A DNA stretch of 61,506 nt, taken from Vicingaceae bacterium (GTDB lineage: Bacteria; Bacteroidota; Bacteroidia; Flavobacteriales_E; Vicingaceae). A program made the translations under genes and the position numbers. Location: positions 1 through 61,506 of the forward strand of contig JAHYJH010000008.1 of NCBI GenBank assembly GCA_019429185.1, given 5' to 3'. The notes beneath the pieces were generated by a model. It searched no databases and had not been told where the DNA came from. It saw nothing but the letters and a program-made list of their open reading frames with translations. This document shows, one piece after another, positions 1 to 9,368 of the stretch (position 1 is the first letter of the stretch; the number at the start of each line of letters is the position of its first letter).

Positions 1-97
1 GATAAAAACAAAAAAAATGGACTAATAGAAAAAAATTACAGAAATTAGCCCTAAATAACTGGCTGGAATAAAATTCCAAAAGGAAAAAATTGAAAAA

Positions 98-128
98 AAT
101 TGGACTTTATAGACAGACACTAATTAGT
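98..128 (-). repeat. Half copy of a TAATTAG-type palindromic repeat
   Basis: Read on the minus strand this stretch starts CTAATTAGTGTCTGTC and continues into ATAAAGTCCAA. It closely matches the left arm of the palindromic element at 29333 and the arms of the element at 23168. Only one arm is recognisable here. It lies immediately upstream of the toxin gene and its promoter-like box. Confidence 0.5.
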
Positions 129-136
129 TAACTTTG
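129..136 (+). promoter_or_regulatory. Possible -7 promoter box (TAACTTTG) for higBA
   Basis: The octamer fits the Bacteroidota -7 consensus TAnnTTTG. It ends only four bases before the GTG start of the toxin gene, so transcription from it would give a leaderless or nearly leaderless message. A TTG at 100-102 is somewhat too far upstream (26 bases) to be an ideal -33 element. Confidence 0.4.
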
Positions 137-140
137 TGTT

Positions 141-479
141 GTGGTAAGAAAGATAGTTACCTATAAAAAATATTTTATTGATTTTTACACAAATCAAAAC
201 GAAAAAATTCAAGAAAAGATAGAATACGTATTAGATTTAATTCGGTTTGAAAGGCAAGTGCCAAGTAAGTTTTTTAAAGCACTTGAAAATACTGATGGGA
301 TTTATGAAGCACGAGTGATTACAGCTTTTAAAAGCATTCGAATTTTATGTTTTTTTGATGACGGAAACTTAATAGTATTAACAAATTGCTTTATTAAGAA
401 AACACAAAAAACACCTAAAAAGGAAATTAAACTCGCTGAAAAATTAAAAAAAGACTACTTTAAAAATAAAAACAACTGA
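141..479 (+). CDS. higB: HigB/RelE-like toxin (phage Gp49-like family)
   Basis: This 112-residue protein matches the Gp49-like/HigB toxin family, whose members are translation-dependent mRNA endonucleases. Visible hallmarks are IYEARV (54-59, the usual LyElR strand), the RILCFF strand (67-72) and the C-terminal FIKKTQKTPKKEIKLA (84-99), which corresponds to the family's typical GFxKKTqKTP...EI.rA motif. An in-frame TAA at 129-131 leaves GTG at 141 as the only plausible start; the first ATG would remove most of the fold. It is followed after one base by the antitoxin gene, so the two are surely co-transcribed. The family is clear; the specific RNA target cannot be inferred. Confidence 0.85.
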   Translation: MVRKIVTYKKYFIDFYTNQNEKIQEKIEYVLDLIRFERQVPSKFFKALENTDGIYEARVITAFKSIRILCFFDDGNLIVLTNCFIKKTQKTPKKEIKLAEKLKKDYFKNKNN

Positions 480-480
480 T

Positions 481-771
481 ATGCAAAATATTACAGATTT
501 TGAGGCTATACTTGTTAAAAAGTACGGAAAAAAAGGAACAGAAAAACGTAATAAGTTTGATGCAGACTCTTTATCATTTCGACTTGGAGTAATGTTAAAA
601 GAGGCTCGAAAAGAAGCTAATCTAACACAAGAAGAACTTGCTGAAAAAACTGGAACTAAAAAAAGTTATATATCTAGAATTGAGCGAGGATTGAGTGATA
701 TACAAATTTCTACCTATTACAAACTAATTGAATTTGGGCTTGGAAAACACTTAAATATTGAAATTGCATAA
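481..771 (+). CDS. higA: HigA-like antitoxin, XRE-family helix-turn-helix
   Basis: This 96-residue protein carries a Cro/C1-type HTH at about residues 35-88, with the recognition segment LTQEELAEKTGTKKSYISRI (48-67). It follows the HigB-like toxin with a TGA-T-ATG junction, the usual toxin-first order of HigBA loci. By family analogy it neutralises the toxin and represses the operon by binding near the promoter around 100-140. The basic N-terminal 30 residues (KKYGKKGTEKRNK) probably contact the toxin. The pair appears intact, with no frameshift or internal stop. Confidence 0.87.
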   Translation: MQNITDFEAILVKKYGKKGTEKRNKFDADSLSFRLGVMLKEARKEANLTQEELAEKTGTKKSYISRIERGLSDIQISTYYKLIEFGLGKHLNIEIA

Positions 772-788
772 TTTTAAAGGTTTGCGCA

Positions 789-813
789 ACTTTAAACTTT
801 AAACTTTAAACTT
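789..813. repeat. Heptanucleotide tandem repeat (ACTTTAA)x3.6
   Basis: Three complete copies of ACTTTAA plus four bases of a fourth lie between the antitoxin gene and the start of the ABC transporter gene, ending five bases before its ATG. A change in copy number would move any upstream promoter or leader relative to the start codon without altering the coding frame. Confidence 0.8.
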
Positions 814-817
814 CTCT

Positions 818-3800
818 ATGAGCGAGCGAATACTCAAAGCTTTAATGCAATTATTTTCTATCGTTTCTGATGCAGCTGAGGCATCAGAAAAAAGTAGATT
901 AATTGTTGCATCTTTTCTTACACAACAACTTAATCAACAACTTGTTGATGAGTATTTGGCTCTCTATGATAACTTCATAGAAGAAAAAACAAAAAAAGCA
1001 GACGGCTCTCGAAGACAAAAACGTACTTCTGTTAATTCCGTTAAAATCCTTCTAATTTGCACTCAAATAAACGAAGAATTAGCTCAAACTCAAAAAATTA
1101 TTGTGTTAATTCGTTTGCTCGAATTTATTTATGCAAACAACAATCCTAAAGAGCAAGAATTAGAATTTGTATCTACAGTTTCGGAAACATTTAACATCAA
1201 ATCACAAGAACATCAACTCTGTAGTGATTTCATAAAAAATCCGCTCGAAGAAAAAATAGATTCACCTTTTGCTTTAATAATCAATAATCAACTCAAAAAT
1301 GAATTAAATCTTAGTAAACATATATATTCTGATGGAATTAAAGGGGAGCTTCGTATTATAAAAATTGAAAGTGTAAACCTCTATTTTGTTCGCTATTTTG
1401 GTAATACCGAGCTTTATTTAAATGGAATTTTAATAAACAAAAATCAATCCCGAATTTTAAACCAGGGTTCATCTATCAGAAGTTCTAGAGTTCAACCCAT
1501 TTATTATAGTGATATTATTACTAAGTTTTTTGTGAATGATGATGCTGAAAAAGTAGTTTTTGATGTAGAAAATATTACCTACAAATTTAAAGGAGGTAAT
1601 ATAGGAATGCATCATTTTAGCTTCACAGAAGAATCCGGACGTATGGTTGGAATTATGGGAGCAAGTGGAGCAGGAAAATCAACATTGTTAAATCTTTTAA
1701 ATGGACTATATACCCCAACTACAGGAAGAATAACTATAAATGGAATAGATATTCATCACGAGCCAGAAAAAATAGAAGGAGTGATAGGTTATGTTTCACA
1801 AGATGATTTATTGATAGAGGAACTTACTGTTTTTCAAAATTTATATTACAACGCACGTTTGTGTTTTGATAATTTAACAGAAGCACAATTAATTAAAAGA
1901 GTTTCAGATGTATTAATTAGCATTGGGTTGTATCAGGCAAAAGATTTAAAAGTAGGTAGCCCTCTTGAAAAAACAATTAGTGGCGGACAACGAAAAAGAT
2001 TGAATATTGCTTTAGAACTGATAAGAGAGCCATCCGTTTTGTTTGTTGATGAACCTACATCAGGTTTATCCTCCAGAGATTCTGAAAACATTATGGATTT
2101 ACTTAAAGAACTTGCCTTAAAAGGTAAATTGGTTTTTGTAGTTATTCACCAACCATCATCAGATATTTTTAAAATGTTTGATAATCTTTTAATTTTAGAT
2201 ACTGGTGGTTATCCTATTTATAATGGAAATCCTGTTGATGCAGTTATTTATTTCAAACAATTAGTGAACCATGTAAACTGCAATGAAAGCGAATGTGTTA
2301 CTTGTGGAAATGTAAATTCAGAACAAATTTTTAATATTATTGAAGCAAGAGTTGTTGATGAATATGGGCATTCAACCGAAAACAGAAAGGTTACTCCTCA
2401 AGAATGGTATGCAAAATATTTAGATCTTATTGAAAGTAAAAGCAATAATATAATTGAAAAAATAGACCAAGCCCCAAAAATTAGTTTTAATATTCCAAAC
2501 AAATGGAAGCAATTTAGGGTTTTTGTTACTAGAGATGTACTGTCAAAACTTACTAATCAACAATATTTATTAATTAACTTTTTAGAAGCACCAGTATTAG
2601 CATTTATATTGGCTTTTTTAATACGTTATTTTAATACTGATCATAGCAATGAATTGGGTTACATTTTTAGAGAAAACGAAAACTTGCCAGCATATATGTT
2701 TATGGCTGTAATTGTGGCTCTTTTTATTGGATTAACAGTAAGTGCAGAAGAAATAATTAGAGACCAAAAAATCAGAAAAAGGGAGAAGTTTCTTAATCTG
2801 AGCAAATCGAGCTACTTGTTGTCTAAAATTACAATTATGTTTGTGATTTCAGCCATTCAAACACTCACATTTGTATTGGTTGGGAACTCAATTTTAGGAA
2901 TTCAAGGAATGAATTTGGCTTATTGGTTAGTGTTGTTTACAACAGCTTGTTTTGCCAATATGTTAGGATTAAATATTTCAGCAAGCTTCAACTCGGCAGT
3001 AACCATATATATATTAATTCCTTTTTTGGTTATACCTCAATTACTTTTAAGTGGAGTTATTGTTAAATTCGACAAACTAAACCCAGTTATAACACTTCAA
3101 ACCAGTGTTCCTGTTGTTGGTGAAGTAATGACTTCTCGTTGGGCTTATGAAGCATTGGCTGTTCATCAATTTAAAAACAATGCTTTTGAAAAACAATTTT
3201 TCGATTTAGATAGCGAACTTAAACAAGCTGAATTTAAAAAGAATTTTTGGTTGTCAAAGTTGAAAGAAAAGTTGAGCAGCACCAAAAATAATATAGCTAA
3301 AGAAGATAAAAAAGAAGTTATTGAAGATAACCTTATTTTATTGAGAAACGAGATAGAAACTGAGTTACAAAGAAATCCAACAATTAAATTTCAACAACTT
3401 GAAAATTTATTTCCAGAAAAAATTACTCAACATGTAATAAAAGAAACTGAAAATTATTTTTATGAACTCAATCATCATTATTTACAACTATACAAAGCCG
3501 CAAACCAAAAGAAAGATGCATTAGCAACAAAATTAAATGCAGATTCAACTTTAAAAGCGATTTTTATTGCGATGAAAAATGATTATACTAATGATGCACT
3601 ATCTGATTTTGTGAAAAACAAAAATGACTTAAATAGAATTTTGGAATTAGATGGTCATTTATATCAAAAAATAGACCCTATATATCTTCAACCAAAAGGG
3701 ATTAGAGCACATTTTTATGCTCCTGTAAAACTTGTTTTAGGAAATAAAATACCAACATTTTGGTTCAACACCATTATTATTTGGCTCATGTCAATTTCAT

Positions 3801-3895
3801 TAATGATATCCTTATATTTTGATTGGTTGAAAAAAATAATAGATGGTATTGGAAAATTAATGGAAAAAGTAACCAATAAGACACCAAATCACTAA
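818..3895 (+). CDS. ABCG-like ABC transporter, fused ATPase and permease
   Basis: This 1025-residue fused transporter has a helical N-terminal domain (about 1-150) that resembles TerB-like helical bundles. A beta-rich stretch around 170-235 (LNGILI...QGSSIRSS) looks FHA-like. The ABC ATPase follows: Walker A GASGAGKST (281-289), Q-loop VSQDD, signature SGGQRKR (388-394), Walker B LFVDEP (408-413) and H-loop VIHQPSSD. The C-terminal half carries an ABC2-type permease with about six membrane segments (ALFIGLTVSAEEIIRDQKI is typical of the ABCG class), interrupted by a long charged helical insertion (about 785-935). This order matches ABCG/White half-transporters. The substrate is unknown; the patatin lipase gene 67 bases downstream hints at a lipid link, which is only inference. 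Confidence 0.85.
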   Translation: MSERILKALMQLFSIVSDAAEASEKSRLIVASFLTQQLNQQLVDEYLALYDNFIEEKTKKADGSRRQKRTSVNSVKILLICTQINEELAQTQKIIVLIRLLEFIYANNNPKEQELEFVSTVSETFNIKSQEHQLCSDFIKNPLEEKIDSPFALIINNQLKNELNLSKHIYSDGIKGELRIIKIESVNLYFVRYFGNTELYLNGILINKNQSRILNQGSSIRSSRVQPIYYSDIITKFFVNDDAEKVVFDVENITYKFKGGNIGMHHFSFTEESGRMVGIMGASGAGKSTLLNLLNGLYTPTTGRITINGIDIHHEPEKIEGVIGYVSQDDLLIEELTVFQNLYYNARLCFDNLTEAQLIKRVSDVLISIGLYQAKDLKVGSPLEKTISGGQRKRLNIALELIREPSVLFVDEPTSGLSSRDSENIMDLLKELALKGKLVFVVIHQPSSDIFKMFDNLLILDTGGYPIYNGNPVDAVIYFKQLVNHVNCNESECVTCGNVNSEQIFNIIEARVVDEYGHSTENRKVTPQEWYAKYLDLIESKSNNIIEKIDQAPKISFNIPNKWKQFRVFVTRDVLSKLTNQQYLLINFLEAPVLAFILAFLIRYFNTDHSNELGYIFRENENLPAYMFMAVIVALFIGLTVSAEEIIRDQKIRKREKFLNLSKSSYLLSKITIMFVISAIQTLTFVLVGNSILGIQGMNLAYWLVLFTTACFANMLGLNISASFNSAVTIYILIPFLVIPQLLLSGVIVKFDKLNPVITLQTSVPVVGEVMTSRWAYEALAVHQFKNNAFEKQFFDLDSELKQAEFKKNFWLSKLKEKLSSTKNNIAKEDKKEVIEDNLILLRNEIETELQRNPTIKFQQLENLFPEKITQHVIKETENYFYELNHHYLQLYKAANQKKDALATKLNADSTLKAIFIAMKNDYTNDALSDFVKNKNDLNRILELDGHLYQKIDPIYLQPKGIRAHFYAPVKLVLGNKIPTFWFNTIIIWLMSISLMISLYFDWLKKIIDGIGKLMEKVTNKTPNH

Positions 3896-3962
3896 ACTTA
3901 AAATTACTTTTATCGTAGTAGTAGATTAGTGAATTGTTCACTCTATTTATGATAAACAACAA

Positions 3963-6191
3963 ATGATTCGCAAACTTATTTTTTTCTTTCCTGTTCAGCT
4001 TTTTTTGGTTAACCTGAAAAGAAACCACCTCCTTCTTATTTTTTGGGTTATACTGTTCAGCATAGTCAGTCAATCATTAGCTACTAAATACGGGATTCCT
4101 TATCTTTTTTTAGCACCAGAATACCTTGATGAAATTAGTTTTTTGTCCTATTTAATCATTGGTTTTTCTATTGGAGGTTTTGTGATGACTTTCAACATCA
4201 CCAGCTATATTATAAATAGTGGAAGATTTCAATTTATAGCAACTCTCAGAAGACCGTTTGTGGTGTACTGTATTAATAATTCCGTTATTCCTTTGGTTTT
4301 TATTCTTTTCTATATCTATAAGGTTATTTTTTATCATTTAGAAAATGAAAACACTTCTGCTTTAGAAATAATGATGTACGTTTCAGGAATTATAGTAGGT
4401 TATACCATCAATATATTAATTTCACTTACTTATTTTTTATCTACCAATAAAAATATCTTTAATATTTTAGGAATAAGTTCTGATACAGATAATGCAAAAC
4501 CAATTAGCACTATTTTATTAAGAGATGAAGATTTATTTAACTTTCTTAAACAAAGAGAAAAATGGCATGTTGAAACGTATTTACACACTCCTTTTTCAAC
4601 TAAAATAGCAAGAGATATTTCACATTATGATACCACCATGCTTCAATCTGTTATTAAACAGAACCACCTAAATGCATCTGCATTTGAAATGGTAGTTTTT
4701 ATTTCATATATTGTATTAGGTTTGTTTCATGAAAGAGCAATATTTATTATTCCAGCAGGAGCAAGCGTAATGTTGTTTTTCACAATGATATTAATTATAT
4801 CAAGTGCTTTTCATACTTGGTTAAAAGGGTGGACTACTTTTGCATTTATTCTACTATTATTATTGATAAACTTCCTGTCTAAACATCAAATTTTCTCTTA
4901 TGCAAATATGGGGTATGGAATAAATTACAAGTTAGAACAAGCAGATTATTCATTAAAAAATTTGAATAACTTAAGATTTAATGAAGAAAATTTAAAAAAT
5001 GATAAAGATAATGCACTTGAGATTTTAGAGCATTGGAAAACAAAAAATGGAAATCTTAAAAAACCAAAATTAGTTTTTTTTAATACAAGCGGAGGTGGAT
5101 CTCGTTCCACATTGTGGACTTACTATACGCTTCATTATTTAGATAGTATTTACGGAGGTAATTTCTTTCAAAAAATACATTTAATATCAGGTTCTTCAGG
5201 AGGTATGGTCGGAGCTGCTTACTATAGAGAACTTTATTTAAGACAAAGAAACAATAATTTACAACCACATTTAACGGATTATTCTTATGTAACAAATGCT
5301 GGAAAAGATTTATTAAACTCCATTGCATTTAGCATAGCAACAAACGATTTTTTTATCAGAATGAAAACATACAATGATGGGAAATACACTTATTTAAAAG
5401 ACAGAGGTTATGCATTTGAATGGCAATTATTAAAAAACACAAACAACGTGTTGAACAAACGCTTGATTGATTACCGAGCACCAGAATACGAATCTCAAAT
5501 TCCAATGATGATTTTTGCTCCTACAATTATAAATGATGGAAGAAGATTACTCATTTCCAGCCAATCCATCTCATTTTTAAGTAATAATGTTCCTAGTAAA
5601 AATACACACAATAATCCAATTGCAGAAAATGTAGAATTTACAAGATTGTTTGAACAACAAGATGCCTATAATTTAAAGTTTACAAGTGCCATCCGTATGA
5701 GTGCTACATTTCCCTATATAATGCCAAGTGTTTCATTGCCAAGTAATCCACAAATTAATGTCTTAGATGCAGGAATGAGAGATAATTATGGAGCAATGAC
5801 AACCTATAAATATATGTACACTTTTCGAGAATGGATTAAGGAAAATACTTCTGGAGTTGTAATAATTAGAGTTAGAGATAAAGAAAAAAATAAAAATATT
5901 AAACAGAATCCGTTGGTAAGTATTGGAGAAACATTTTCATCACCCATTGGAAGTTTGTACGCAAACCTTTTCTCAATTCAAGACTATAATTTAGATGATA
6001 TGATTCAATACATAAGTAATGACATTAGTCAACCTATTCAAATCATTGATTTTGAATTAGAAAATGAAGAAAATCGAATTTCGTTAAGTTGGCATTTGAC
6101 TACTAAAGAAAAAGAAAGTATTATCAATTCCATGAACTCCAAAAAAAATCAAAAATCGTTGGTAGAATTGCAAGATATAATTAAACATTGA
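3963..6191 (+). CDS. Membrane-anchored patatin-like phospholipase
   Basis: The N-terminal 330 residues contain about seven hydrophobic membrane segments. The C-terminal half is a patatin lipid acyl hydrolase. The oxyanion-hole loop TSGGGSR begins at about residue 375, the nucleophile is in GSSGG (S412), and the catalytic aspartate is in VLDAGMRDNYG (D602), so the Ser-Asp dyad is intact. Patatins cleave acyl chains from phospholipids or galactolipids. The fusion to a multi-pass membrane domain suggests action at the inner membrane. It lies on the same strand as the ABC transporter and may be co-transcribed with it. ATG at 3963 is used; the first helix starts almost at once (LIFFFPVQLFLV). Confidence 0.8.
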   Translation: MIRKLIFFFPVQLFLVNLKRNHLLLIFWVILFSIVSQSLATKYGIPYLFLAPEYLDEISFLSYLIIGFSIGGFVMTFNITSYIINSGRFQFIATLRRPFVVYCINNSVIPLVFILFYIYKVIFYHLENENTSALEIMMYVSGIIVGYTINILISLTYFLSTNKNIFNILGISSDTDNAKPISTILLRDEDLFNFLKQREKWHVETYLHTPFSTKIARDISHYDTTMLQSVIKQNHLNASAFEMVVFISYIVLGLFHERAIFIIPAGASVMLFFTMILIISSAFHTWLKGWTTFAFILLLLLINFLSKHQIFSYANMGYGINYKLEQADYSLKNLNNLRFNEENLKNDKDNALEILEHWKTKNGNLKKPKLVFFNTSGGGSRSTLWTYYTLHYLDSIYGGNFFQKIHLISGSSGGMVGAAYYRELYLRQRNNNLQPHLTDYSYVTNAGKDLLNSIAFSIATNDFFIRMKTYNDGKYTYLKDRGYAFEWQLLKNTNNVLNKRLIDYRAPEYESQIPMMIFAPTIINDGRRLLISSQSISFLSNNVPSKNTHNNPIAENVEFTRLFEQQDAYNLKFTSAIRMSATFPYIMPSVSLPSNPQINVLDAGMRDNYGAMTTYKYMYTFREWIKENTSGVVIIRVRDKEKNKNIKQNPLVSIGETFSSPIGSLYANLFSIQDYNLDDMIQYISNDISQPIQIIDFELENEENRISLSWHLTTKEKESIINSMNSKKNQKSLVELQDIIKH

Positions 6192-6193
6192 TT

Positions 6194-6369
6194 GTAACTA
6201 TTCAATAGGGATTAAAAAAACAAAAACTTGCCACTAAGGCTCAAAGTCGCTAAGAAACACAAAAAAAACTTAGTGAAACTTAGTGTTTTTAAGTCTTTGT
6301 GGCAAAAACAAAATGGTACTAATTATTAATTTACTATGTTTTTTATAAATAGGCTATCTGAATAGTTAC
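6194..6369. repeat. MITE-like element with 11-bp inverted ends and an inner palindrome
   Basis: Perfect 11-bp inverted ends, GTAACTATTCA at 6194-6204 and its reverse complement at 6359-6369, bracket a 176-bp AT-rich segment with no coding frame. Inside is a second imperfect palindrome, TTGCCAC at 6228-6234 and GTGGCAA at 6299-6305, with tandem ACTTAGTG units between. It fills most of the 273-bp gap between the patatin gene and gcvP. The inner GCCACTAAG...CTTTGTGGC form resembles scattered REP-like palindromes common in Bacteroidota genomes. No clear target duplication is visible. Confidence 0.65.
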
Positions 6370-6421
6370 CATTAATCAAAAATAATTACCCAATCAACAT
6401 TCATAATTCAACATTCATAGT

Positions 6422-6429
6422 TACATTTG
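6422..6429 (+). promoter_or_regulatory. Promoter -7 box (TACATTTG) for gcvP
   Basis: TACATTTG lies 35 bases upstream of the gcvP ATG. No convincing TTG is seen at the -33 position. Confidence 0.5.
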
Positions 6430-6464
6430 TAGCTCTCAATTTTATTAACCATTTTCATTTAACA

Positions 6465-9329
6465 ATGTCAACAAAAAAATTTTCAGAACGACACATCGGA
6501 CCTCGAGAAAACGATGTAAAAAGTATGCTTTCCGAAATAGGAGTAGCATCAATGGAAGAATTAATTAATCAAACCATTCCATCAAAAATTCGATTAAAAA
6601 AAGAATTAGAGTTAACAGCCCCAATGACAGAATACGAATACTTAAATCATATTACTGAATTAGGTAAGAAAAATAAAATTTTTAATACTTACATAGGATT
6701 AGGCTATTACAACACCATTACACCATCAGTTATTAAACGAAATATTTTTGAAAACCCAGGTTGGTACACTGCCTACACGCCTTATCAAGCAGAAATTTCG
6801 CAAGGAAGATTAGAAGCATTATTAAATTATCAAACCGCCATCATTGATTTGACAGGAATGGAAATAGCTAACGCCTCTCTTTTAGATGAAGGTACTGCCG
6901 CTTCCGAAGCGATGATAATGGCTTTCTCGAACAGAAGTAAAAAACTAAAACAACAAGAAGCAAACACATTTTTTGTTTCAGATAAATGTTTGCCACAAAC
7001 CATAGATGTATTAAAAACTCGTTCAAATCCACTTGGAATAGAATTAGTTATAGGCGATTTCTCTACTTTTCAATTTACAGATAACGTATTTGGAGGAATT
7101 GTTCAGTACCCAGATGCAACAGGTCAAATTAGCAATTATAAAACTTTTGTAGAAAAAGCACACACCAACGAAAGTTTAGTTGTTGTTGCTGCCGATTTGC
7201 TAAGTTTAACGCTTTTAACTCCACCAGCAGAATGGGGTGCAGATGTAGTTGTTGGAACATCGCAACGCTTTGGTATTCCGCTTGGTTATGGCGGACCACA
7301 CGCAGCTTATTTTGCAACAAAAGAAACCTACAAAAGAGCAATTCCGGGTAGAATTATAGGCGTTTCTATTGATGCTCATGGAAACAGGGCATTAAGAATG
7401 GCATTGCAAACCAGAGAGCAACACATTAAAAGAGATAAAGCAACTTCTAACATCTGTACCGCTCAAGTGTTGCTTTCTGTTATGGCAGGAATGTATGCTG
7501 TTTATCACGGTGCAGAAGGAATAAAAAACATAGCAACAAAAATAAACGTATTAACAAACAAACTTTCGCAACAAATTGACAGCTTAGGATTAAAACGAAC
7601 AAATTCAACATTTTTTGATACGCTAACTTATGCTATTTCTGCTTCTCAAAAAGAGCATTTAGAAAAAATTGCGTTAGAAAATAAAATTAATTTTTATTAC
7701 ACCAACAATTCTGTTTCAATAAGCATAGGAGAAACAGAAAATGAAGCATCTATTAACCAAATTGTTGCTGTTTTTGAAAAAGCATTAGGACAAAAAGCTA
7801 CTCAAAATAGCAATCCTACACTTTCAATACCTGCTGAATTTCATAGAAAATCAGCTTATTTAACCCACGAAGTGTTTAATAAGTATCATTCTGAATCAGA
7901 AATGATGCGTTACATTAAACGATTAGAAAATAAAGATTTATCATTAACACATTCCATGATTTCATTGGGTTCATGTACCATGAAATTGAATGCAGCAACC
8001 GAGCTTATTCCATTAGGTTGGTCAGATTGGGCGAATGTTCATCCTTTTGTACCGCTTAATCAAGCAGAAGGTTATCAAGAAATGCTAAAAACATTAGAAA
8101 ATGATTTAGCTGAAATAACAGGGTTTAACGCAGTTTCATTACAACCAAATTCGGGTGCTTCTGGAGAATATGCTGGTTTACTTGTTATCAGAGCGTATCA
8201 CAAAAGCAGAGGAGATACACATAGAAACATTGCTTTAATTCCATCTTCTGCTCATGGAACGAATCCAGCAAGTGCAGTAATGGCAGGAATGAAAGTGATT
8301 GTTACTAAATGCGATGAACATGGAAACATTGATGTAGCTGATTTAAAAGTAAAAGCCGAAGAACACGCTGCTAATCTCTCTTGTTTAATGGTTACGTATC
8401 CATCTACGCACGGTGTTTTTGAAGAAAGCATTATGGAATTAACAGAAATTATTCATGCAAATGGAGGTCAAGTTTATATGGATGGAGCCAATATGAATGC
8501 ACAAGTAGGATTAACAAACCCAGCAAATATAGGTGCTGATGTTTGTCATTTAAACTTACATAAAACATTTGCTATCCCTCATGGTGGTGGTGGTCCTGGA
8601 GTTGGTCCTATCGGTGTAGCAAAACATTTAGCTCCTTTTTTACCATCAAATGCAATAATTAAAACAGGTGGAGAAAAAGCCATATTCGCTGTTTCTTCTG
8701 CTCCTTGGGGAAGTGCTTATGTATGTTTGATTTCTTACGCTTATATTAAAATGTTAGGTACTGAAGGATTGAAAAAATCAACTCAATTTGCCATACTTAA
8801 TGCAAATTACCTAAAAGCCAAATTGGCAGAAGCATATCCTATTTTATACACAAATGTAAACGGAAGGGTTGCTCATGAAATGATTTTGCAATGCAACCAA
8901 TTCAAAGCTGCTCATGTTGATGTTACCGATATTTCAAAACGATTAATGGATTATGGATTCCATGCTCCAACCGTTTCTTTTCCTGTACACGATACTTTAA
9001 TGATAGAGCCTACCGAAAGCGAAAGCAAAGAAGAATTAGACAGATTTGTTGAGGTAATGCTTGCCATTAGAGCAGAAATTGATGCAGTAGCTTCAGGTAA
9101 AATGAATGCAGAAGATAATATGTTAAAAAATGCACCACATACGTTAGCCTCAATAATTGATGCAAATTGGAATCATCCTTATACACGAGAACAAGCTATT
9201 GCCCCATTAAATTGGATACAACAAGCTAAATATTGGCCCACAGTTAGCCGAGTAAATGATGGTTATGGGGATAGAAACTTAGTTTGCAGTTGTAATCCTA
9301 TTGAAAATTATATGGAAGTAGGGGTTTGA
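6465..9329 (+). CDS. gcvP: Glycine dehydrogenase (decarboxylating), P-protein
   Basis: This is the P-protein of the glycine cleavage system, which decarboxylates glycine with PLP and transfers the aminomethyl group to lipoylated H-protein in the cytoplasm. The 954-residue length is that of the full single-chain form, with both halves fused. It starts with the typical RHIGPRENDVKSML. The PLP lysine is in LNLHKTFAIPHGGGGPGVGP (K near residue 700), and SSAPWGSA and SLGSCTMKLN are also characteristic. The gene stands alone, without gcvT or gcvH nearby, as is usual in Bacteroidota. It is uninterrupted and probably transcribed from the TACATTTG box at 6422. Confidence 0.97.
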   Translation: MSTKKFSERHIGPRENDVKSMLSEIGVASMEELINQTIPSKIRLKKELELTAPMTEYEYLNHITELGKKNKIFNTYIGLGYYNTITPSVIKRNIFENPGWYTAYTPYQAEISQGRLEALLNYQTAIIDLTGMEIANASLLDEGTAASEAMIMAFSNRSKKLKQQEANTFFVSDKCLPQTIDVLKTRSNPLGIELVIGDFSTFQFTDNVFGGIVQYPDATGQISNYKTFVEKAHTNESLVVVAADLLSLTLLTPPAEWGADVVVGTSQRFGIPLGYGGPHAAYFATKETYKRAIPGRIIGVSIDAHGNRALRMALQTREQHIKRDKATSNICTAQVLLSVMAGMYAVYHGAEGIKNIATKINVLTNKLSQQIDSLGLKRTNSTFFDTLTYAISASQKEHLEKIALENKINFYYTNNSVSISIGETENEASINQIVAVFEKALGQKATQNSNPTLSIPAEFHRKSAYLTHEVFNKYHSESEMMRYIKRLENKDLSLTHSMISLGSCTMKLNAATELIPLGWSDWANVHPFVPLNQAEGYQEMLKTLENDLAEITGFNAVSLQPNSGASGEYAGLLVIRAYHKSRGDTHRNIALIPSSAHGTNPASAVMAGMKVIVTKCDEHGNIDVADLKVKAEEHAANLSCLMVTYPSTHGVFEESIMELTEIIHANGGQVYMDGANMNAQVGLTNPANIGADVCHLNLHKTFAIPHGGGGPGVGPIGVAKHLAPFLPSNAIIKTGGEKAIFAVSSAPWGSAYVCLISYAYIKMLGTEGLKKSTQFAILNANYLKAKLAEAYPILYTNVNGRVAHEMILQCNQFKAAHVDVTDISKRLMDYGFHAPTVSFPVHDTLMIEPTESESKEELDRFVEVMLAIRAEIDAVASGKMNAEDNMLKNAPHTLASIIDANWNHPYTREQAIAPLNWIQQAKYWPTVSRVNDGYGDRNLVCSCNPIENYMEVGV

Positions 9330-9368
9330 TAGTAATTATTTTTACATTTTTAATAAAAACGAAACACA

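Noticed and set aside
7021-7030. GTTCAAATCC resembling a tRNA T-loop
   Set aside because: It is inside the gcvP coding region with no matching acceptor or anticodon stems around it.
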